DNA of 64,000 nucleotides from Malurus cyaneus samueli (lineage: Eukaryota; Chordata; Aves; Passeriformes; Maluridae): NCBI GenBank assembly GCA_009741485.1, contig CM019216.1, positions 41,822,872 to 41,886,871 of the forward strand, read 5' to 3'. The position numbers were made by a program, and so were the translations under genes. Of this stretch, positions 50,602 to 63,200 are shown in pieces. Position 1 is the stretch's first letter. Every line of letters starts with the position of its first letter. Under the pieces are notes generated by a model. That model saw only the letters and a program-made list of their open reading frames with translations. It did no database searches and had not been told where the DNA came from.

Positions 50602-51106
50602 ATAATTTTAAGAAAAACTATTTTTGTGATTCTGACTGTCAGAGATATGGGGAGTTAAAGGAGAAAACCAGCAATTGTGTAACTTTCTTCCTAAGAAAGA
50701 AACCTTTGGTACCTTGCTGCAAGAGAGCTGGAAAAGATAAGCACAAATCCACTTGCTGAGATTTGTTATTTCACAAGAGAATTGAAGAATTAACTGGAAG
50801 CTAGCAGTTATCAGGTAAACTGAAGATGCCATTCATAGTCTTAGTTTCTGTCTGTAGAACCAAGAGGATCACTCACTTTCACCTTTGCAAGTAGTCTTCA
50901 TTTTCAAGGTTTTCCTTGTAATGGTTGTGTGATGTGTGTTGTTTTTTTGTCTTCCCATATGCAATTCTGTTCCAATAAGCATGACATATTAAAAAGTGAT
51001 TGTCTCTTGTTCTGTTGGGAATAGTTTGTATTATAAGCCCCATGAAGGTTTTGGCAATTTAATGTATATACATGTCACTCTTTTTCTCTTCAAAGAACTT
51101 ATTTTT

Positions 51107-51112
51107 AATAAA
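51107..51112 (+). terminator. CDC40: Polyadenylation signal AATAAA (distal)
   Basis: A second canonical AATAAA lies 784 bases after the stop, with T-rich sequence on both sides. It is a plausible alternative CDC40 end. Confidence 0.5.
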
Positions 51113-51120
51113 TCTTTTTA

Positions 51121-54100
51121 TAAAAAGTCTGCTTATTTGTATTCAATTTTTCTGTCTTGCAGTGTCCATATAAAATATTTCCTACCTTATAGTATGTTCA
51201 TGTGCAGTTGTACCAGTGTTCATTTAAAACTAAGCAAGTTGGGAACAGGAGAAAAAAACCCATTCTTTTGGCTCCCTGTCTGCTCTCTTTTATGGGCACA
51301 TAAACACATGTAGAAATTTTTATCCCATTGATCAGTCTTTAATAACAGTTTTGAATTATACCATATTGTTTACTGTAAATCCAATCACTGCTCATCCATT
51401 ATAAAGGATAGTGAAGAAGTATTTGCCTTAATTGACAGCTGGATAGAAGCTGAGACAAAGAATCCCAGATGGTAGAGATGGAGGGAAATGGGTTGTTTGT
51501 TTTGTGGGTTTTGGGTTGTTTGACTGGTTGCAAGACAATTCTGGTCTTTCAAGGAGTTACTTATAGAAGTTAGGCCCTTGTGAATGGACAGGAAGTGTAG
51601 GCATTTTTAGACCAACTCTAATGCTGAGCTTGAGAGTCATTCCAGTGTCAGTCCATGCTGTTGTGTAACTGCTCTGAGTTTACATGCTCCTGGTTACTTT
51701 CCCATCCCAGTGGCCTTGTGTGCCAGGAGCACTCCACGCGCTATTTTCACAAGCACCATCCTGGTGGTAACTGGCCCAGCTTTGTTCCCATGCAAGTACT
51801 GAGACAGGGAATGGTAAGCCCAGAGAGAGGAAGGAGCTGGTCCAGCATGTCCTAAGGACTGATTCCCTGAGGGAGAGAAGAGGCTGATCCTGTTCCCTGC
51901 TCTTCAGCATGTGGGTGGGAAAGAGCTGCTGCTGTCTTGCAGAGGATGAATTTCTGATGTGCTTTGCACAGGGAAGGTTTGATTCCTGAGCTGGGAGTTG
52001 AGTTCTGCTGTGTGCTGCTTCAAGAGAAAGCGGTTGGGATAGTTTGGAATGGATTTTTTCCTTCAAGTACATTTCCTAAATGGATATGTGCCAGTGTGCC
52101 CTGACTGTTAACAGTTTATATGTGCAGGGAAATAGGGAGGAGAGGAGGAATACAGCAGATAGAAAATCTCCCACAGAAACACATCAGAAACACCTTTCCC
52201 AAATGATAAAAACATTTAAATCAATACACAAAATGCTTGGCTCTGTGTTTTTCCATGTGTCACCTCCCAGGCTGAACTTTAGATATATACTTGTAAATAC
52301 ATTCTTGTAAAAACTTGTAAAATAGTGTATGCAAAGTATAAAAATAAGTGTATACACTGGGTGTTATCTTTGCAGGAAAAAAATAAGAAGTATTTCAATC
52401 AATTCTGCTGGAGTTGATGAATTGGGATTAAATGTTTGCTGCAAGCACAGAATCAAAATTGCCCTAGAAACTTTCAGATAAAATCCTTTGTCCCTCACAG
52501 TTGGTCACCACATTAATCTTTTGTGGAATTTCTCACATCTGCATTGAAGCCTGCAGGGGGAATTTTTAGGAGGATAATTCCCTCTTGTTGCAAACTGCAA
52601 AGCTCAGTTGTCAGCTAGTTCACTGTGCACACAGATAGATGTGTGTGTGATTGTAGTGCAAGTCCAGACTTGCCTTTCCAGCAGCCACCTGGGAAGAGGT
52701 TTCTTTCTGGGCCAATTAACTCAAATCATGTCCTTCTCTTCCCAATTTCGTGTTTCATCAGGAATTGGTCTGTTGCAGATGTTGGTCAGAGGTCTAGTCT
52801 GAGACCTCTAGGCTGAACTTGGCCTGTGAGCAGGTGGGTCCAGGGAAAAAGCAGCATTCGGAAAAAAGGGAAGAGAGCATTTTGAGATCCTCCAATTTAT
52901 TTTCCTCTGACATCAGTGGAGAAAGCAGCATCTCGAGGGGGCTGGAGGCCAGGAAGGAGCACAGGTGAGCTGGACTGCAGGGGTGCCATCACAGCATCAT
53001 TATTTGTTCCCCTTGATCATGCATCTGTGATGTTCAGACATGCCAGTATGTTGCTGCTTTTATTAATACCGATTGCTTTTACAAAACAAGTTTTATGGGT
53101 CAGTCAACTATCTCTGTCCTTCTTGGAGTTCTGTCTGGGAAAATTGATAGTTCCTGTGACCTTTTGTCAGCTTTTTCTTTGACATTTTTCATATGTGAGA
53201 GGGGGAAGTAGCCCACATATCCTCATGCATCTTGCTGGTAAGGAGGCTGGCTGTCTTGAAGCAGATGGTCTTGGCATCTGTCTTGCTCAGAGTTTATAAT
53301 TGTCCCCAGTAAGATGGGCGCTGCTCAGCCTTTGCCCTCATTATGAAGAACAAACATCAGAATTACTGTACATCCAGAAAAGTCCAAGATTGTCTTGTAA
53401 AAAGCCGATTTTTAGCAGCAGGCAGATGTTCAATATGCTGTTTAACGGTGTGGTCTTTAACAGCTGATTTAAACAGGGAGCCTTGCAGCTCTGTCAGCCC
53501 AGTAACACGATGTACTTTCCTTCTTTCTACCAGCTGGTTATTACAAAATCCTGCTCCCATTCGCTGGGAAGACTCCATATGACAAGCAGCCTGCATGAGG
53601 GTGAGCACGCGGAGAGCGGAGGAGGGAGGGGAGTTTTGCTTGGAAGACTTTATAAACAATTGAACCTATACACCAGAAAAAATCAGTTGCCAGGGAGGTT
53701 GTTCCTCTGGAGACTACTTAAGGGGCTTGTTACTGTAGGTTGACTTCACTAGCATACACTCAAAACTTTAAGCCTCATATTTTGCAGTAAAATATGTCTT
53801 TTCTGTTAGGCTTGATGGTAAGTAAAACAGACACCACGGCTGTCTTGCTGCACTCAGAGAAAACCTCTTGTGGCAGGGTTATGTTTACAGGAGCTGCTTG
53901 CAGAATTTAAAGCTTCCAGAAACAAGTTACAATAACTTTCAGCGGACATGGACCTGTAAATTCACCAGGCACGCTGGAAGCTTGTCCTCAAACCTGTTTG
54001 TTATCTTGTATGACAGAATATTTAAAATGTGATAAATGCTAAAGCACTGAGCCTTTCTGAGCCTCCTTTTGCCCTGCTTTGCTTCACGCCACTGGGGGAC

Positions 54101-57100
54101 TGCTCAAACGGAACGTTGCTGCGTTGGTCAATAGAGTAAGAGGTTCTCATTAGGCCTTGGGGTTTTTTGTTGTTAATTTGGAAGATGTCAAGGCTAACTG
54201 AGCCTGCTTTGTTGGTTTGGGGAAGAAAGACAGCAAAACAAATCCTCAGAGGAGTCATTTCAGTAATAGGAACTTTATGGAGCTTCAAGACTACTGACAG
54301 TTACCCAGACTTAGTTCTGGGAGCTGCAAATCTTTCCCATTCTCCCAGAGTAATTGCCCCACTGTTGGTATCTTGCTCCTATTTCCCAGATAAGTTCTTT
54401 ATTGTGTAATGTTCTTCTTTTTTTGGTGGAGTTTTAACTCTTGTGAAATGATATTTAAAAAAAAATAAGCCTTGTCCTAGAAGAGTTGTAACGATTTCGC
54501 CTCCGACCTTTGCTTGCTCCAGGCTGATTTCCCCACACACTCAGGCCTTTGCCCAGGGGTGTCGTTCATATTTTGCTTTGGTATCCCTGTAGTCTTGTTC
54601 CTTCAGCTCCTTCTCGTGTACTCTGTGAAACATAATCCCTTCCAATATTCCTTGGAGACAAAAAGGGAACTCAGACTCTGAAATCATTTATTAGGCCAGA
54701 CATCTGCAGAAAAAAGAAGGAAGGCCCATTCCCAAGAGTTTCCAAAACCTTGTTGAGTTTTGTCAGAAGAGTTTCCCAGCAGCAAGCTCCTTTCTCTGCC
54801 CTGCTGCTGATGCTTTGGGAGTACCTTGAGGCAGCAGGACAAGTGGGTTTTGTTTGCTTTTTGTCATTTTTTTTTCTCCAATATTAAACAACTGAAATAA
54901 CATCACAGAATTTAGATCCTGGATTCTCCTGTTTCTTGGAGCAATTTTTCTTCCTTTCATAAAGGACTCATTTCAGGGCCTCTCCTGCCTGGCAAGTCAG
55001 TTTGAGAGGTCAGTATGGGGTTGTCTGGTGAGCTCGTAGTCCCTGTGTCTTGGCTGCTTTTGGCTGGCATCAGTGGAGTGACACCAGTGGAGCGACACGG
55101 GTCCCCCCAGGGCGTGCTTGCTGCTGCTGCCTCAAAGGTGTGACAGCAGACAGGCAGCTGTCCCTGCCTTCCTGCAAGGGCAGTGGCATCCTGAGTGGTG
55201 GCTCCACGCTAGATACCTGCAGGTGGATGCAAGGGTGGGAATCACATTGTTTGTGTTCGATTCAGAAATGGAATTTTGAATATAGAGGGAGGAAATGCCA
55301 CCTGAGACACTGCAGGATTTTCATTACTTGTGGAAGTTTTTTGTATTGTGTGTACCACTGCGCTTTCTTTCAGAAAACAGCTTAGACTTGAACTTCTATG
55401 TTGGTAATGCACCAAAAAGAGCAGGGACATGGCAGTGGTGCTCACATTTGGGTCATCATTTGTGGCAGAGCAAAACAGGCTCCTGTTTTCCCTGTGTGAG
55501 GTGCTGCCTGTTGGGATAAGGGCCTTAACACCAGCTGTCTCTGCAAAGCTCTCCTTTGGAACCAGGTGAAACTCTTTACATAAGGCAGGTCAAACTATAC
55601 CCTGAACAGGGATTTTTATTTAAGGGAAAAGATCCGTTCATTACTCCAGGTGGTTCCCTTCAAGAGCCCAGCTTGCTCTGCAGATGCTGCCCCTGAAAGC
55701 CGGTGGAGGGGGCAGGTATAAATATGTCTCTGAATGTAGGTCAGCTCTGAACTTTCAGTGCTACTAAACCAGGTCTCCACTGGCAGCAATTAAACGTCAC
55801 ATTGTGTTAACAAGCAGGAAAAAATCAAGAGTGATTTCCTGCTGAATAACCCTGAGTGTCCCTTCAAGGGGAAGGGAGCAGCTAATGAAGCTCCTGAAAT
55901 CAAAGTTTTGTAATGAACCAGATGGTCTCAGCTGTTAAATAATTCACCAGAGAGAATGAGTGCCATTTCTTCAGGTGTGCTGCTGGGTGATATGTCTTCT
56001 TGGCATCTGCCAAGAAAGGCCAGACATATGTTTCCTTTACGCTTTCTTTGTTCTCTCTCAGTTAAGAATAATCCTTCACAAGTCACAATGGGATCAAAGC
56101 CTGGGTCCAGAAGTGCATGCAGTAAATATCAGGTTTTGGAGTGCAGCAGGAGGTCAGACCTCTCTTTGGGCAAATTTTGGAGCCTCCAAGGAAGCCAATG
56201 TGGCATTCAGGAAGGGCCCAGTTTTCCTGGAGGAGCATGTTAGTGTTCTAACAAATTCCTCTCTGTGCTGCCGTGGGCTCACCATGGAAAGCTCACCATG
56301 TTGCAATATCAGCTGTGATAATTTGAGGGGATTCACATCTGGTGGTGCTCTTCATCATCAGCAGGTCATGGGCAGCACCTGTAAATTCTGATTCACTTAT
56401 GTGTGTGATTTATAAACCACTGTGAGACCATCTGCAAGAGAAATGTCCTCACTGCCACAAAAGGATTTGTGCAAGCAGAATTACCCCTACCTCTGGGTCA
56501 TCTCTGCAAGATCCACTTTAGACCAAGCTGAAACATCTCCTGGTCGAGTTGCCCAACTGATGGAATAATATCTGCACACCATCAGGAGCAAGACCTGTCA
56601 CTGTGTCTTTGTTAGGTGGGGTTGGCACTGGCTGTGGCCTCCAGGAATGACCTGCGGTGAGAGCAGGAATCTTCTGGGCTGGCAGCAAGGGGCTGGGTGC
56701 TCCGGGGAGCTGATGCATGTGCCTGCAGGGAGTGTGGGGAAATGCCCAATGTACCTGAGGACAGCAGGCCAGGAGTATGGGGACAGCAGAGCCGGGAAAT
56801 ACCTGCAGTGGTGATGCTGAGCAGATCTGGGGCTGAGTCTGACTCTCCTCCACAGCCAGGCAGGTACCAGTCTCCAGGCTGCAGCTACAGTAGCAGAATG
56901 CTCTGTCCACACTGGTTTTAATGGTGCTCTCTGTTCCTAGCCCTTGAAGAATTGGGAAACTGTGGTGATTTCCGTGCAGATGTGATCTGGGAAGAGTTGT
57001 GAACTGCACCTCTGGCCTGTGGTTACTGCAGGGAGAGGATCTGTGAGCAGGTCAAGGGTCGCTGTGCCTGGGTATGGCAGTGGGTAGACACAGACCCCAC

Positions 57101-58310
57101 ACAGCATCCCTCAGCACCAGCCTGTCCACTGCAGCACACTCAGCCAGCACTGCCTTGGGTCCCTGGGCACGTAGCTGGCAGCTCAGTCATTAGGAGACAG
57201 GAACTGAATTCATTTAAAGGTCTGTCCTTTAGGTAAAAGAGATCAATAAAAGAGAAGGGGTAAGGGCATGAAAGCAAGACCTCAGAAAGGAAGGCTGTAA
57301 CTCTGCTCGGAGTTGTGAAGTAGAAAGGCACAGAGAGTGCATTAAATAAGCATCGTTCATTTTCTCCTATAATATCACATAACTGCCTCCAGAATGATAA
57401 ATGGCTTTTATCTACCCTGTATTTGAGATAAGGTTTTCTTTAAAATTACCATAGTTATTGGAATCTTTTTTGCCGAAGATGTATTTGCTGTAGCCTGAAG
57501 TGTTCCTGACACTACCTGGCAAGCCCAAGCAAGAGATTAGCTGAGGGTTTATTAAATTCCCTTACTAACCAAAGAAGAACCAGGATGGACCTCTACTTCA
57601 CTTCTGTAATTTGCATATCACCATTTTTACTTCAGGGAAATAAATGATGAAAGATGTGCACCCATTTTGAATTTTAACATCTGAGAGAGGTCACGTAATT
57701 TATTTTTTTAACCTCTATCTATTGGTTTCTTAAATGATAAAAAGCTACTGGGCTACTTACTCTTAAGACTAGTTAGGAGGAAAAGCCTGTACAGTGCTAG
57801 AGCCCATATTTTTATGCTTTATTAATAAGTCAGGACTTGCAGCTGGACTTTTGCCACACCATTATTTGAAAAATGGGAGCAGAGCCATTCTGCGGCACAG
57901 CAAGCATGGCCATTCCAACACGCCAGATATTAGTTTAGGAAAGCCTGGCAGCCTCTTGCATTTTGATGAATCTCCTCATGGCTCTGCATCGTTAAACAAC
58001 TTCAGTACTTAATGTATGAGGGCTGCAGCAAGGCTGGCTGTCACAGAGAAGGCGTTTCTTACTCATTTTCCAGAGGTTGTGGGTCTCTTGGTTTGTGCAT
58101 TACCTGGCTCAGGGATGGCAGTGGGTAGCTCAGGCCTGAGGAAAGTGCTTTGCCAGACAACTTGGACATGGGGAATTCCACACATTTGCATCAGGTGATC
58201 TTGATTTTGATACAGAGCTGGGAACCTGGTGGGCACCCACAGTAATCTTGGTGACTGCAAAGCCCCGTTCCACGAGGGATTTGAAGGAGCAGAAAGAGGA
58301 GCTGCTTTTA
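51121..58310. other. Intergenic region between CDC40 and METTL24
   Basis: No exon, RNA gene or recognisable transposon was seen. The right half (from about 54.5 kb) is more G+C-rich than the CDC40 introns and therefore gives several longer chance ORFs (for example 56518-57009 on the minus strand), none with recognisable domains. Short CTTGTAAA repeats occur near 52288-52320. Part of the right end may belong to the METTL24 3' UTR. Confidence 0.7.
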
Positions 58311-58311
58311 T

Positions 58312-58605
58312 AGGATCATGGGATATCTCAAATTGGAAGGGGCCCAATAAGGATCATGGAGCTCCTCAAATGACTGCCCCTCACAGGACTACCTAAAACT
58401 AAACCAAATTACTAAGAGAGTCCTCCAGAGACTCCTTGAACTCTGATAGGCTTGTGCCATGACCACTTACATGAGAAGCCTGTTCCAGTGACAGACCTCC
58501 TTCTGGATAAAGAATCTTTTCCTAATGTCCCATCTGAACTTCCCCTGACACAGCTTCATTCCATTTTTCATGTCCTGTCACTGGTCAGCATCTCCCCCTC
58601 CACTT
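58312..58605 (-). mobile_element. CR1 LINE 3' end, antisense, 5'-truncated
   Basis: Read on the minus strand this is a CR1 tail. On the + strand it begins near the typical terminal repeat (ATAGGATCATGGGATATC), then shows TTGGAAGGGGCCCAATAAGG, CTCCTTGAACTCTGATAGGC, GAAGCCTGTTCCAGTG, and CTTCCCCTGACACAGCTTCA followed by GTCCTGTCACTGGTCAGCA. It is about 290 bases and diverged by many small changes, so inactive. The CR1 type supports a bird or other sauropsid source. Confidence 0.95.
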
Positions 58606-59957
58606 CCTCCCTTGAGGAAGCTGGAGACTGCAGAAGTCAGAAACCAAAGGCAGTTAAAAGGTCTGCAGATCAAAGACACACAAGTGGTGACATCTTGGAT
58701 TTTAATGCAAAGTTTAATGTCAAAATTCTTTTAAAGATAAGAAAAAACCCAACCTGCTATATATATTTTTAGCTCCCCGCAATCCTTAGCTCTTTGGGGA
58801 ATGTCAAAGGCTCCCAGGGGTGCACTACAGAAATCCACATTTCAGTCCAGCTCACAGAGCCCCAGCACAGCTGCAGTCCAGGGCACCTGCCCATGTCACC
58901 AGCTCTGCCAGCATCAGTGCAGACCCAGGGTCTGCCCTCCCTGTGCCAGGGACAGGTGAGGTGGTGAGAAGGTGACAGGCATCGAGGCGCAGTGCTGGAA
59001 AAGGCACCAGGAAATGTTCAACTAAACCCCAAAACAAATAAAAACCACCAGGTTTCACTTTTGTCTCTTACATGTATCTCACTAGATGAAAAGCCACTCA
59101 CTGAAGCCACTGCAAGAATAAATCAAGCTGGTTTTTGAGCAGATGAGCTAGGGAAGCCCTGTCTTCTGTGGCTGAAGGCTCTGAGGGTGAGGAGGGGGAG
59201 CTCTGGCAGCAGTTTATCCAGCAGCTGAGGGTCTCTGTCCCACCATCTCCTGTGTCAGAAGTGTTGAACTCACTTTCTGCAAACAGACTAGCTTATAGAG
59301 CCAAAGCCAGAGCACTCAGAAGCTGCTCAAAGAAACAGGTAGGAATTTGGTTTGGTGATGACTTCTGTTTCTGCCAAATTCAGCTGAAATTTGCCAGCGG
59401 GTTCAAAAACATACTGTTCTTGCCTAAAATTTGTTCCATAGGAAACAAGGCCAAAGTAAAGAAGTAAAGAAGTAAAGAAGTAAAGAAGTAAAGAAGTAAA
59501 GAAGTAAAGAAGGTGCTAATCAAAGATGATTGCTTTATAGAGAAGTAACACTTGACACTTCCTTAGAAAAGCACCTTCTCAGGAACACTCTCCTGCCCAA
59601 GGGCTGGCACAGCTCAGCCAGCAGAGCTTCCCAGGGCAGCCCCAGAGGGATGCCCTCCTTGCTGGCATGAGGCAGCCTGGAAAAGCTGTGCTCTCAGCTC
59701 CCCCAGGAAAACCTTTACAGAAACCTCTGAACTCTGGGACGATGCACCCACTGGCTAATATATTGCTCTACAAATCTGTACCATTTATCTTCTCCCAGTG
59801 GCAGTTCTTTTGACAGCACATAAATATAAAAGCCAGTCCATTTTGTCAGCAGTCACTGCGTGCATATTTAGCAACTTTAGCCAGTGACGCCAAAATCCTC
59901 TTCAGTAACGCTACGGGGCCAGATGGCTCGCAGTCACACATCATAAACTCCTTTCTG
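58606..59957 (-). other. METTL24: METTL24 3' UTR / 3' flank
   Basis: This is the sequence downstream of the METTL24 stop on the minus strand. I did not find a convincing AATAAA on the minus strand close to the stop, so the extent of the UTR is open. It contains the (GAAGTAAA)n repeat and otherwise no recognised feature. Confidence 0.4.
59453..59512. repeat. 8-bp tandem repeat (GAAGTAAA)n
   Basis: Six uninterrupted GAAGTAAA units run from 59461 to 59508, with a diverged unit before and a partial one after. The near perfection suggests a young, length-variable microsatellite. It lies about 450 bases past the METTL24 stop on that gene's 3' side and could fall in its 3' UTR. Confidence 0.95.
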
Positions 59958-60272
59958 CTATTTCCATCTTGTATTTACCCAGCTCAGTGTGTAACAGCTA
60001 CTGGCGTTGAAGGCTTCCTTTTTCAGAAACATCTGTGGTTTTGATAAGTCTTTGTAGGTATGGAAAAGCCTGAAGTCCTTCAGCTCCAGCTCTCGGAGCA
60101 GGCTGTACCAGTACCGCACCACGGTGCTGTCGTTGCCGCTGACCTCAAACCCAGGCCAGTGGACGTGCACCTCGAACACCAGCTGTCCTATCTGCTCAAC
60201 AACATCTTCCAGGATCAGGTTTTCCAAAATCTTCCACTCGGCGCTCTCCACGTCTGCCTTGAGGACATCAAT
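59958..60272 (-). CDS. METTL24: METTL24 last coding exon (C-terminal 104 residues)
   Basis: METTL24 is a predicted secreted or Golgi-type methyltransferase-like protein of the FkbM (Methyltransf_21) fold; its substrate is not known to me. The exon starts after a good minus-strand acceptor (TTTTGTTGCAG at 60283-60273) in phase 0 and opens with [13 protein letters not shown], the FkbM-type D-x-x-K-x-D-x-E strand motif. It then encodes [39 protein letters not shown] and ends [16 protein letters not shown] plus stop, matching the vertebrate METTL24 C-terminus. The gene converges on CDC40, the same order as in human 6q21. Earlier exons lie upstream of this one (to the right on the + strand) and were not found in the window. 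Residues upstream of IDVLK in the raw reading frame are intron. Confidence 0.95.
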   Translation of the reverse strand: MDVLKADVESAEWKILENLILEDVVEQIGQLVFEVHVHWPGFEVSGNDSTVVRYWYSLLRELELKDFRLFHTYKDLSKPQMFLKKEAFNASSCYTLSWVNTRWK

Positions 60273-63200
60273 CTGCAACAAAAGCACCATTACTACGAGA
60301 AAACAAGATATTCTGCAAGTACAGTAACATCTGAGGCCAAGGTTGACCATTTTTTAATACACATAGTTATTCATTTTGTATTAAAAAATAAATTAAAAAG
60401 TCTCAGAGGACTAGCAAGGGCAGTACATGATGTTTCACACTTGACTGTTCACAGCCCTTTTCCTCCTGCCTCCAGCTCCTGGTTGGAAAAGCTACGTATC
60501 CCAAGCTCCTCCTACAACCAAAACATGTTACTGGTTCCTTCACAATTCTTGGGATGGCATCATAGCTATGAAAAAAAGGAATCCACCTAACTAGACACTA
60601 AGGCACCAAATCTAAAGATAATTATGGAAAGAGTCTACAGGATTTCAAGGACAGCTCCTCCAAGTGAAAAGCCATAGCAGAAAAGAAGCTGTGAAGGTGT
60701 TTGAACATCTAATAGAAAACTGCCCTATTCTAGTTTTAGACCATGATCTAATTTTGCAGCGAGATACTCAGCAATCCAACTTCTCACAGCCCAGCACAAC
60801 AGCAGGTTGACTTTGCTTGGAGATTAGCTGGGATAAACTATGCTTTAACAGAAACAGAGCATTTCATCACCATTTCACATCTGGTGGAAAACAATGGCCA
60901 CAGCGCAGCAGTGGGCACAAGCTGCAGAGCTCAAGGGCCTCTGTGCAGAGCCCAACTGGGGAAACTCACACACCGTGAGACCAGGGTTTGCTTGTGCCTG
61001 TTCCACCTGAGCTGATGCTTCTGCCCATCTGCTCACACTCAAGATGGGTTTGAAGTGAAAAATGTAAGATTTTATTTAGTCAAGAATACTTTTTAAAAAC
61101 AACAACAAAAAAACCCTTCAAAAACCCCCAAACCCCAAAAATCAAACAAAGTAAAAAAAAAAAAAAAAAAAAAAAAACAAAAAAAAAAAAAAAAAAAAAA
61201 AACAAACAACAAACCCCCCAGATTCTCTCTGGCAGTCTACCCTAACCATGTGGCAATATCAAAAAAGGAACCTGTGTGGGTATAGGAGAGAAATTTGGGC
61301 AGGTAATGTAAAAGCATTGCCAAGGCAAGCATTTTCCAAAGCTGCACCATCCCCGGGCACCTGGCTGGTGTAACACCATGGTGGGATTCACAGACCCCTC
61401 TGCCCTGGGCACAGGGCAGGGCTTGTGCTGTGAGCACATCCCCAGTACAACCAGAACTGTGCTTTGCATGGGCCACAGCAGAGAAACAGCAGGGCCGTGG
61501 CGAGGAGTGGCCACAGCTACCTTCCCTCGTTCTCTGGATGGATGGCTGCAGACACCAGGGGCTCAGGGGCTGAGCTCACAGCCACATCAGCCTTCCTCAG
61601 GGACTGTGCCCCAGCGCTATGGACGGGCATGGCAAGGCAGGAATCTGCAGGACACTTGCCCATTCTGGTCTCCATCTGTAAAATGAGGGTATTAACCATG
61701 GAACACCCTCTGCAGAGTGCAGGGTTTGAGCACGTGAAGGGCTGTGAGATTTGAGTGGAAAAAGCTGCAAAACAGCTGAAAACAAAACACTGCATTTTCA
61801 GAGCTGGGCTTGGAGAGTGGGACTTGAATGAGGCCCATGGTCACAGACCAAACCATAATAAGCCAAGCCATTGCTTGTCCGCTCATTAAGGGGGCATTGT
61901 GCCTCCTTCACACTGTAGGAGGCAGGGGGCCAGTGGAAAATGACCGAGGGATTATGGAATTAAAGCCCATATTGTGGCGTGTCTGCATGGGGAGCAGAAC
62001 GGAAGGTTGCACAGACAACCTTAGCTCTGGCATTTCCCAACAAAGAGCCTGTCAGTCTGTCCGTCCGCGGGTCAGGGAAGCGGCTGAACACAGCGCTCCT
62101 TTGGGTTCAAGGGGAGGCTGAATGCAAATGATGCAGCTCATGACATTTCAGCTGAGAACTGCATGGTGGGTGAGCTCACTTGTTTTCCTTCATACATTTA
62201 AATAGGTTATTTATTTTGCAAATGCCAGCTCGATTCTCTACCTGCAGTCTTGCAGGCAGCCGGTTCCACATGGGTGCAATTGCCACTCGACCACGCTGCC
62301 GCACTGGAGAAACCACAGATTTTTATCTCTGTCGGACTTGTATAACTTTGAAAGCAGACAAATTACTCAAAACATTTTTTTGGGGGGGTGGATGGATAGG
62401 GGACAAAATGTTCCTAGGCATTTGGTTTTGTTTTCCCATGATCTTACATTATGGCAACAGTAGGATATCTTTTTTCCCATGGTAATGTTTCCAGTCGTCC
62501 TCCAGGTTTGTTTGTTTTTCTCTGGTGATGCTAGCTGCTGCTCTGGCTGCTCAGCAGGCACTCTGCATGCTCCCTGCTCTATTTGCAAAACTGATCTGAA
62601 AAGTAGCTGCTAACCTATGTTCCATGGAAATGAGTTACCACAATAACAGCTTAAACACTCAATGAAATGACCAGAAAAGAAACCACAGGCTAGTGGGGCT
62701 GTGCTGCATGCACAGACCAGAGGTTTTTTGTTGCTCTTAGTGCCCTGCATTGCTCAGAAACCCAGAGGGAGGAAGATTCCTATCTCTACCCACTTTTGTG
62801 ACTGCCTTCCAGGCAAGGTGTCCCTCTCTGCCCAGAGTCTCCATTTTATGCCACAGGTAGCCTAAAATGAATGGCCTAACAGCTCTGTTTCTGAGCAAAT
62901 TACAAGCACCCTGCTAACACCAAATGCAAGTTTTGTGACCATTAGACAGCTCAGGGGATATTTACCATCGGTGATAAGCAGCGCTACTACTGATAAGAAA
63001 TGCACTACCACCTTCCAGTTGCCTTGATCCAAAGTGCCACTGAAAGGATTAGTGGACAAATCTATAAATTCAGAGCTCTAATTCACCCGGGAGCACAGCT
63101 GGAGTCTGCCGCTGTGAATAAATCCTGGAGGGCAAAGATCTACAGCGCCTGGAGGTAAAGTATGGCAGTGAGTTTCAAGCACTCACAAAGGCTGGTTCCT

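Larger units (their letters stand above)
50324..51120 (+). other. CDC40: CDC40 3' UTR region
   Basis: Sequence after the stop contains no further coding homology and two polyadenylation hexamers (separate entries). The UTR would be about 300 bases if the first signal is used and about 800 if the second is used. Which one is used cannot be read from the sequence. Confidence 0.7.

Noticed and set aside
56518..57009. 163-codon minus-strand ORF between CDC40 and METTL24
   Set aside because: Low-complexity Pro/Cys/His-rich translation, overlapping ORFs in other frames, no family resemblance and no promoter or splice signals.
59453..59512. Regular repeats considered as a CRISPR-like array
   Set aside because: Units of 8 bases are directly adjacent with no spacers, in a vertebrate genome; this is a microsatellite.
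60273..60350. Extension of the METTL24 reading frame upstream of the exon
   Set aside because: The frame stays open past 60272, but the residues are unlike METTL24 and a consensus acceptor (TTTTGTTGCAG) sits exactly at the homology border, so this is intron.
61120..61140. CCCCAAA-type words resembling ciliate telomere repeats
   Set aside because: Only two imperfect units within an A/C-rich tract; low-complexity coincidence.
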